Assembly: GCA_002898115.1 (NCBI GenBank)
Contig: BDTL01000273.1
Coordinates: 1 to 8,351 of the forward strand
Direction of reading: 5' to 3'
DNA length: 8,351 bases
Origin: a bacterium BMS3Bbin02
Lineage (GTDB): Bacteria; Actinomycetota; Acidimicrobiia; Spongiisociales; UBA5794
Shown piece after piece: positions 5,906 to 8,351 of this stretch. The stretch's first letter is position 1. The number at the start of each line of letters is the position of its first letter. Both the position numbers and the translations under genes were made by a program. The notes under the pieces were generated by a model that worked only from the letters and a program-made list of their open reading frames with translations, was not told the DNA's origin and ran no database searches.

Positions 5906-6256
5906 ATGTATGCGATCATCGCCGCGGGCGGTAAGCAGCAGAAGGTTTCAGAAGGCGACGTCGTTGACGTCGAACGGATCAAGGCGCAAGGCGACGTCAC
6001 GTACACGCCGCTGCTGCTTGTGAAGGACGACGGCACGGTCATCTCCGACAAGAAGGCCCTCGCAAAGGCAAAGGTTACGGCCGAGATTCTTGGTGAGCGT
6101 CGTGGGGAGAAGATCGATATCTTCACCTACAAGAACAAGACCGGGAACCGCCGCCGTATGGGCCATCGCCAGACGTACACGACCATCAAGGTCACGAAGA
6201 TTTCAGCCGGAGCAGCGAAAAAGGCTGCGAAGCCGAAAGCCACCGAGGAGAGCTAA
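5906..6256 (+). CDS. rplU: Ribosomal protein L21
   Basis: 50S subunit protein bL21, which binds 23S rRNA. The 116 residues follow the family closely: N-terminal MYAIIAAGGKQQKVSEGDVVDVE, a central beta-rich region, then YKNKTGNRRRMGHRQTYTTIKVTKI. The last 15 or so residues (AGAAKKAAKPKATEES) form a Lys/Ala-rich tail beyond the conserved core, a common extension. The ATG at 5906 has a near-perfect GGAGGA seven bases upstream (5893-5898). It is the first gene of its operon, behind a strong promoter and a structured leader, and rpmA follows after two bases. The identity is certain. Confidence 0.98.
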   Translation: MYAIIAAGGKQQKVSEGDVVDVERIKAQGDVTYTPLLLVKDDGTVISDKKALAKAKVTAEILGERRGEKIDIFTYKNKTGNRRRMGHRQTYTTIKVTKISAGAAKKAAKPKATEES

Positions 6257-6258
6257 GC

Positions 6259-6510
6259 ATGTCAAAAACCAAAGCCAGCGGTTCGTCTCGGAACGGCCGC
6301 GATTCGAAAGCAAAGCGCCTCGGTCCGAAGGTGTTTGACGGGCAAACTGTGACGGCGGGTTCGATCCTGGTGCGTCAACGCGGTACCCGGATCTATCCCG
6401 GTCTCAATGTTGGCAAGGGCAGCGATGATACGCTGTTCGCAAAGGCTGAAGGTACCGTCAAGTACGGCCAAAGCAAGGGTCGTCGTCACGTGAGTGTTCT
6501 CGTCGACTGA
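6259..6510 (+). CDS. rpmA: Ribosomal protein L27
   Basis: 50S subunit protein bL27, whose N-terminal arm reaches towards the peptidyl-transferase centre. The 83 residues show SGSSRNGRDSKAKRLGPK, then ILVRQRGTRIYPGLNVGKGSDDTLFAK. DDTLFA, where E. coli has DHTLFA, is also found in mycobacterial L27 and supports an actinobacterial source. The arm reads MSKTK instead of the common MAHKK. There is no long leader peptide before the SGSS block of the kind cleaved in Firmicutes. The ATG at 6259 lies two bases after the rplU stop and uses GAGGAG (6245-6250) inside the end of rplU, so the two proteins are made from one mRNA. The identity is certain. Confidence 0.98.
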   Translation: MSKTKASGSSRNGRDSKAKRLGPKVFDGQTVTAGSILVRQRGTRIYPGLNVGKGSDDTLFAKAEGTVKYGQSKGRRHVSVLVD

Positions 6511-6550
6511 CGAACCGACATCCCGATGGTACAGGACACGGGAGGTGGCC

Positions 6551-7840
6551 TTGTTCGTTGATAAGGTCCGCATCTCTATCAAGGGGGGAGCTGGTGGTGC
6601 GGGTGTCGCTTCTTTCGTCCGTGAAAAGGGGTTGCCGAGAGGGAAACCCAACGGTGGCTCAGGTGGCTCCGGTGGTGACGTCATCCTCCGAGCAACCCAC
6701 GATGTTGCTTCCCTCATTTCGTATTCACGTCACCCTCATTGGAGGGCTAGCGACGGTACCCACGGTGAGGGTGACCTTCGCAACGGTGCCGCCGGGGAGG
6801 ACAGGATTCTTCTTGTGCCGTTGGGGACACGTGTCGTTCTTGACGATGGCACGGTGATTGCTGACCTCGTAAAACACGACACACAGATCACCCTTGCGCG
6901 TGGCGGACGCGGCGGACGCGGCAACGCTGCGTTTATGACGCCGCGCCGCAAGGCCCCGTCATTTTGCGAACAAGGCGAGTACGGCGACGAGCTGTGGGTG
7001 ACGCTCGAACTACGGTTACTTGCTGACGCCGCGCTGATCGGGTTTCCGAACGCCGGCAAGAGCACGCTGATCTCACGTGTCTCGGCGGCGAAACCGAAGA
7101 TCGCGGACTATCCGTTTACCACGCTCACTCCAAACCTCGGCATGGTGCGTCTTGAAGACCGCGAATTCTTACTCGCCGACATCCCCGGGATCATTGAGGG
7201 AGCATCCGTCGGTAAGGGACTCGGCCATGAGTTCCTACGACATGTCGAGCGTGCCAGAGTTCTTGTTGTCTTGCTAGATCCGACTCCTCTGCAATCGCTG
7301 TCTGTTGGTGAGCAATATGTGGCTCTTCTGCGCGAACTTGCCGGTCATGATGAGACGCTGGCGTCTCGGACTCAGGTCGTTGTCGTCAACAAGATGGACT
7401 CCGTCAGCGATCCGTCCGAGATTGAAGCGTGGGCGGCCGAGCTCGGGATCCGGGTACACCTGATTTCGGCCATTGCCGGCACCGGACTCACCGAACTCAT
7501 TCATGTGATTGCTGACCGAGTTGCTGAACACATCCGGAAAGTGCCCGAGCGCGAGGGCTTTGTCCTCCATCGTCCACTTGAGGAGGGTTTCGCTGTTGGT
7601 CGAGACGAAAATACGTGGGTTGTTTCGGGCAAGGCGGCGACGCGGGCGATCAATCTGTCCGACCTCACGGTGCCCGAGGCTGCTGATTTCGCGGCGAAAC
7701 GGTTGAAGTTCGCCGGGATAGAGGACGCCCTCGTCGAGGCTGGAGCCGTTTCGGGCGACGATGTGCGGATCGGTGACGTTGTATTCGTGTTCGCCGGTGA
7801 TACCGACGACGTCGAGGACGACGGTGGTTTGCTCGGATGA
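6551..7840 (+). CDS. obg: GTPase Obg (ObgE/CgtA)
   Basis: Essential GTPase that binds the 50S subunit in ribosome assembly and links it to growth and stress signalling. The 429 residues hold three domains. The Gly-rich Obg fold (1 to about 157) has GGAGGAG, NGGSGGSGGD and GGRGGRGN. The G domain has G1 GFPNAGKST (164-172), G2 around DYPFTTLTPNLG, G3 DIPG (210-213), G4 NKMD (280-283) and G5 SA at 306-307. A C-terminal OCT-type domain contains EAGAVSGDDVRIGDVVFVF, and the tail is acidic. I start at TTG 6551, because the product then begins MFVDKVRI, the family's usual N-terminus, and GGAGG lies five bases upstream (6541-6545). An in-frame ATG at 6494 would overlap rpmA and add 19 unrelated residues. 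The stop overlaps proB (ATGA). Confidence 0.95.
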   Translation: MFVDKVRISIKGGAGGAGVASFVREKGLPRGKPNGGSGGSGGDVILRATHDVASLISYSRHPHWRASDGTHGEGDLRNGAAGEDRILLVPLGTRVVLDDGTVIADLVKHDTQITLARGGRGGRGNAAFMTPRRKAPSFCEQGEYGDELWVTLELRLLADAALIGFPNAGKSTLISRVSAAKPKIADYPFTTLTPNLGMVRLEDREFLLADIPGIIEGASVGKGLGHEFLRHVERARVLVVLLDPTPLQSLSVGEQYVALLRELAGHDETLASRTQVVVVNKMDSVSDPSEIEAWAAELGIRVHLISAIAGTGLTELIHVIADRVAEHIRKVPEREGFVLHRPLEEGFAVGRDENTWVVSGKAATRAINLSDLTVPEAADFAAKRLKFAGIEDALVEAGAVSGDDVRIGDVVFVFAGDTDDVEDDGGLLG

Positions 7841-8351
7841 GATCGAGGCTTTCTCCGTCGGCCACCATCGTGGTCAAGGTCGGCAGTTCGTCCATCACGC
7901 ACGCCGATGGTGGGGTCGACCCGAGTTCGATCAGTCGAGTTGTTGATCAAGTTGCGACTCTTCACCGGCGCGGTCACGATGTGGTTCTTGTCACCTCAGG
8001 TGCCGTGGCAGCCGGGCTACCGGCTCTGGCACGCAAGGAGCGTCCGGCTGACATCGCCGGTCTTCAGGCAGCCGCAGCCGTCGGGCAAGGGCTTCTCATG
8101 GAAGCGTACACCGCCGTATTCGCCCGCCACGGTCTCGTCACGGGGCAGGTCTTGCTCACCAAGGACGTGCTTGGAAATCGTCAGCAGTACATCAACGCCC
8201 GCCAAACCCTTGAGCGCCTGAGCGAACTGGGTGCCGTCCCGATTGTGAACGAGAACGATACGGTCGTTGTTGATGAGCTTCGGATCGGCGACAACGACCG
8301 GTTGGCTGCAATCGTTTCACATATGGTCGGCGCCGAACTTCTCGTCATTCT
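7837..8351 (+). CDS. proB: Glutamate 5-kinase, N-terminal part (cut by window end)
   Basis: First enzyme of proline synthesis: ATP plus L-glutamate to glutamyl-5-phosphate, in the cytoplasm; normally feedback-inhibited by proline. About 171 codons are present, all in the amino-acid kinase domain. Diagnostic segments are VVKVGSSSIT near the start, VTSGAVAAG, LQAAAAVGQGLLMEAY, QYINARQTL, VPIVNENDTV and DELRIGDNDRLAA, all highly conserved in ProB. The ATG at 7837 overlaps the obg stop (ATGA); the ribosome site is weak (GGTGG, nine bases upstream), so translation is probably coupled to obg. The gene runs off the right edge, so I cannot say whether it has the C-terminal PUA domain found in many ProB proteins or is followed by proA. 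Obg next to proB is a familiar actinobacterial arrangement. Confidence 0.95.
   Translation, partial: MRSRLSPSATIVVKVGSSSITHADGGVDPSSISRVVDQVATLHRRGHDVVLVTSGAVAAGLPALARKERPADIAGLQAAAAVGQGLLMEAYTAVFARHGLVTGQVLLTKDVLGNRQQYINARQTLERLSELGAVPIVNENDTVVVDELRIGDNDRLAAIVSHMVGAELLVI

Overview
The window is an ordinary but compact chromosomal stretch from a fairly GC-rich actinobacterium. Acidimicrobiia is my best guess, with moderate confidence. The evidence is: (i) the gene order (mreD)-mrdA-rodA ... rne-rplU-rpmA-obg-proB, which I know from actinobacterial genomes; (ii) an L27 carrying the actinobacterial DDTLFA block; (iii) an RNase E/G with a basic disordered N-terminal extension; (iv) GTG and TTG starts and tight GTGA, TGATG and ATGA gene junctions. 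Every gene I can support is on the + strand. I see no tRNA, rRNA, CRISPR array, insertion sequence or phage feature.

Region by region. Positions 1-3179 are the end of an elongasome operon: the tail of a gene that is probably mreD, then the class B penicillin-binding protein PBP2 (mrdA) and its SEDS glycosyltransferase partner RodA, joined by overlapping stop and start codons. Positions 3180-3840 hold a type II thymidine kinase (tdk), with a possible promoter of its own just before the start codon. Positions 3841-4162 are about 320 bases with no convincing gene. I read them as a long 5' leader for the next gene: a possible -10 element, two clear stem-loops (one directly before the Shine-Dalgarno), and one ORF with a good ribosome site that runs into rne. 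Positions 4163-5764 encode an RNase E/G endoribonuclease. Positions 5765-5905 hold a weak terminator-like hairpin overlapping a strong sigma70-type promoter (TTTTCA-17-TATGAT) and a structured leader. Positions 5906-8351 form the operon rplU-rpmA-obg-proB, with proB cut by the window end.

How the genes work together: PBP2 and RodA polymerise and cross-link lateral-wall peptidoglycan. RNase E/G processes and decays RNA. L21, L27 and Obg serve the large ribosomal subunit and its assembly. ProB starts proline synthesis, and Tdk salvages thymidine. I found no novel defence or mobile system. The most interesting parts are the two non-coding leaders, before rne and before rplU. Both have base-pairing structure consistent with feedback control, but this is inference from sequence alone.
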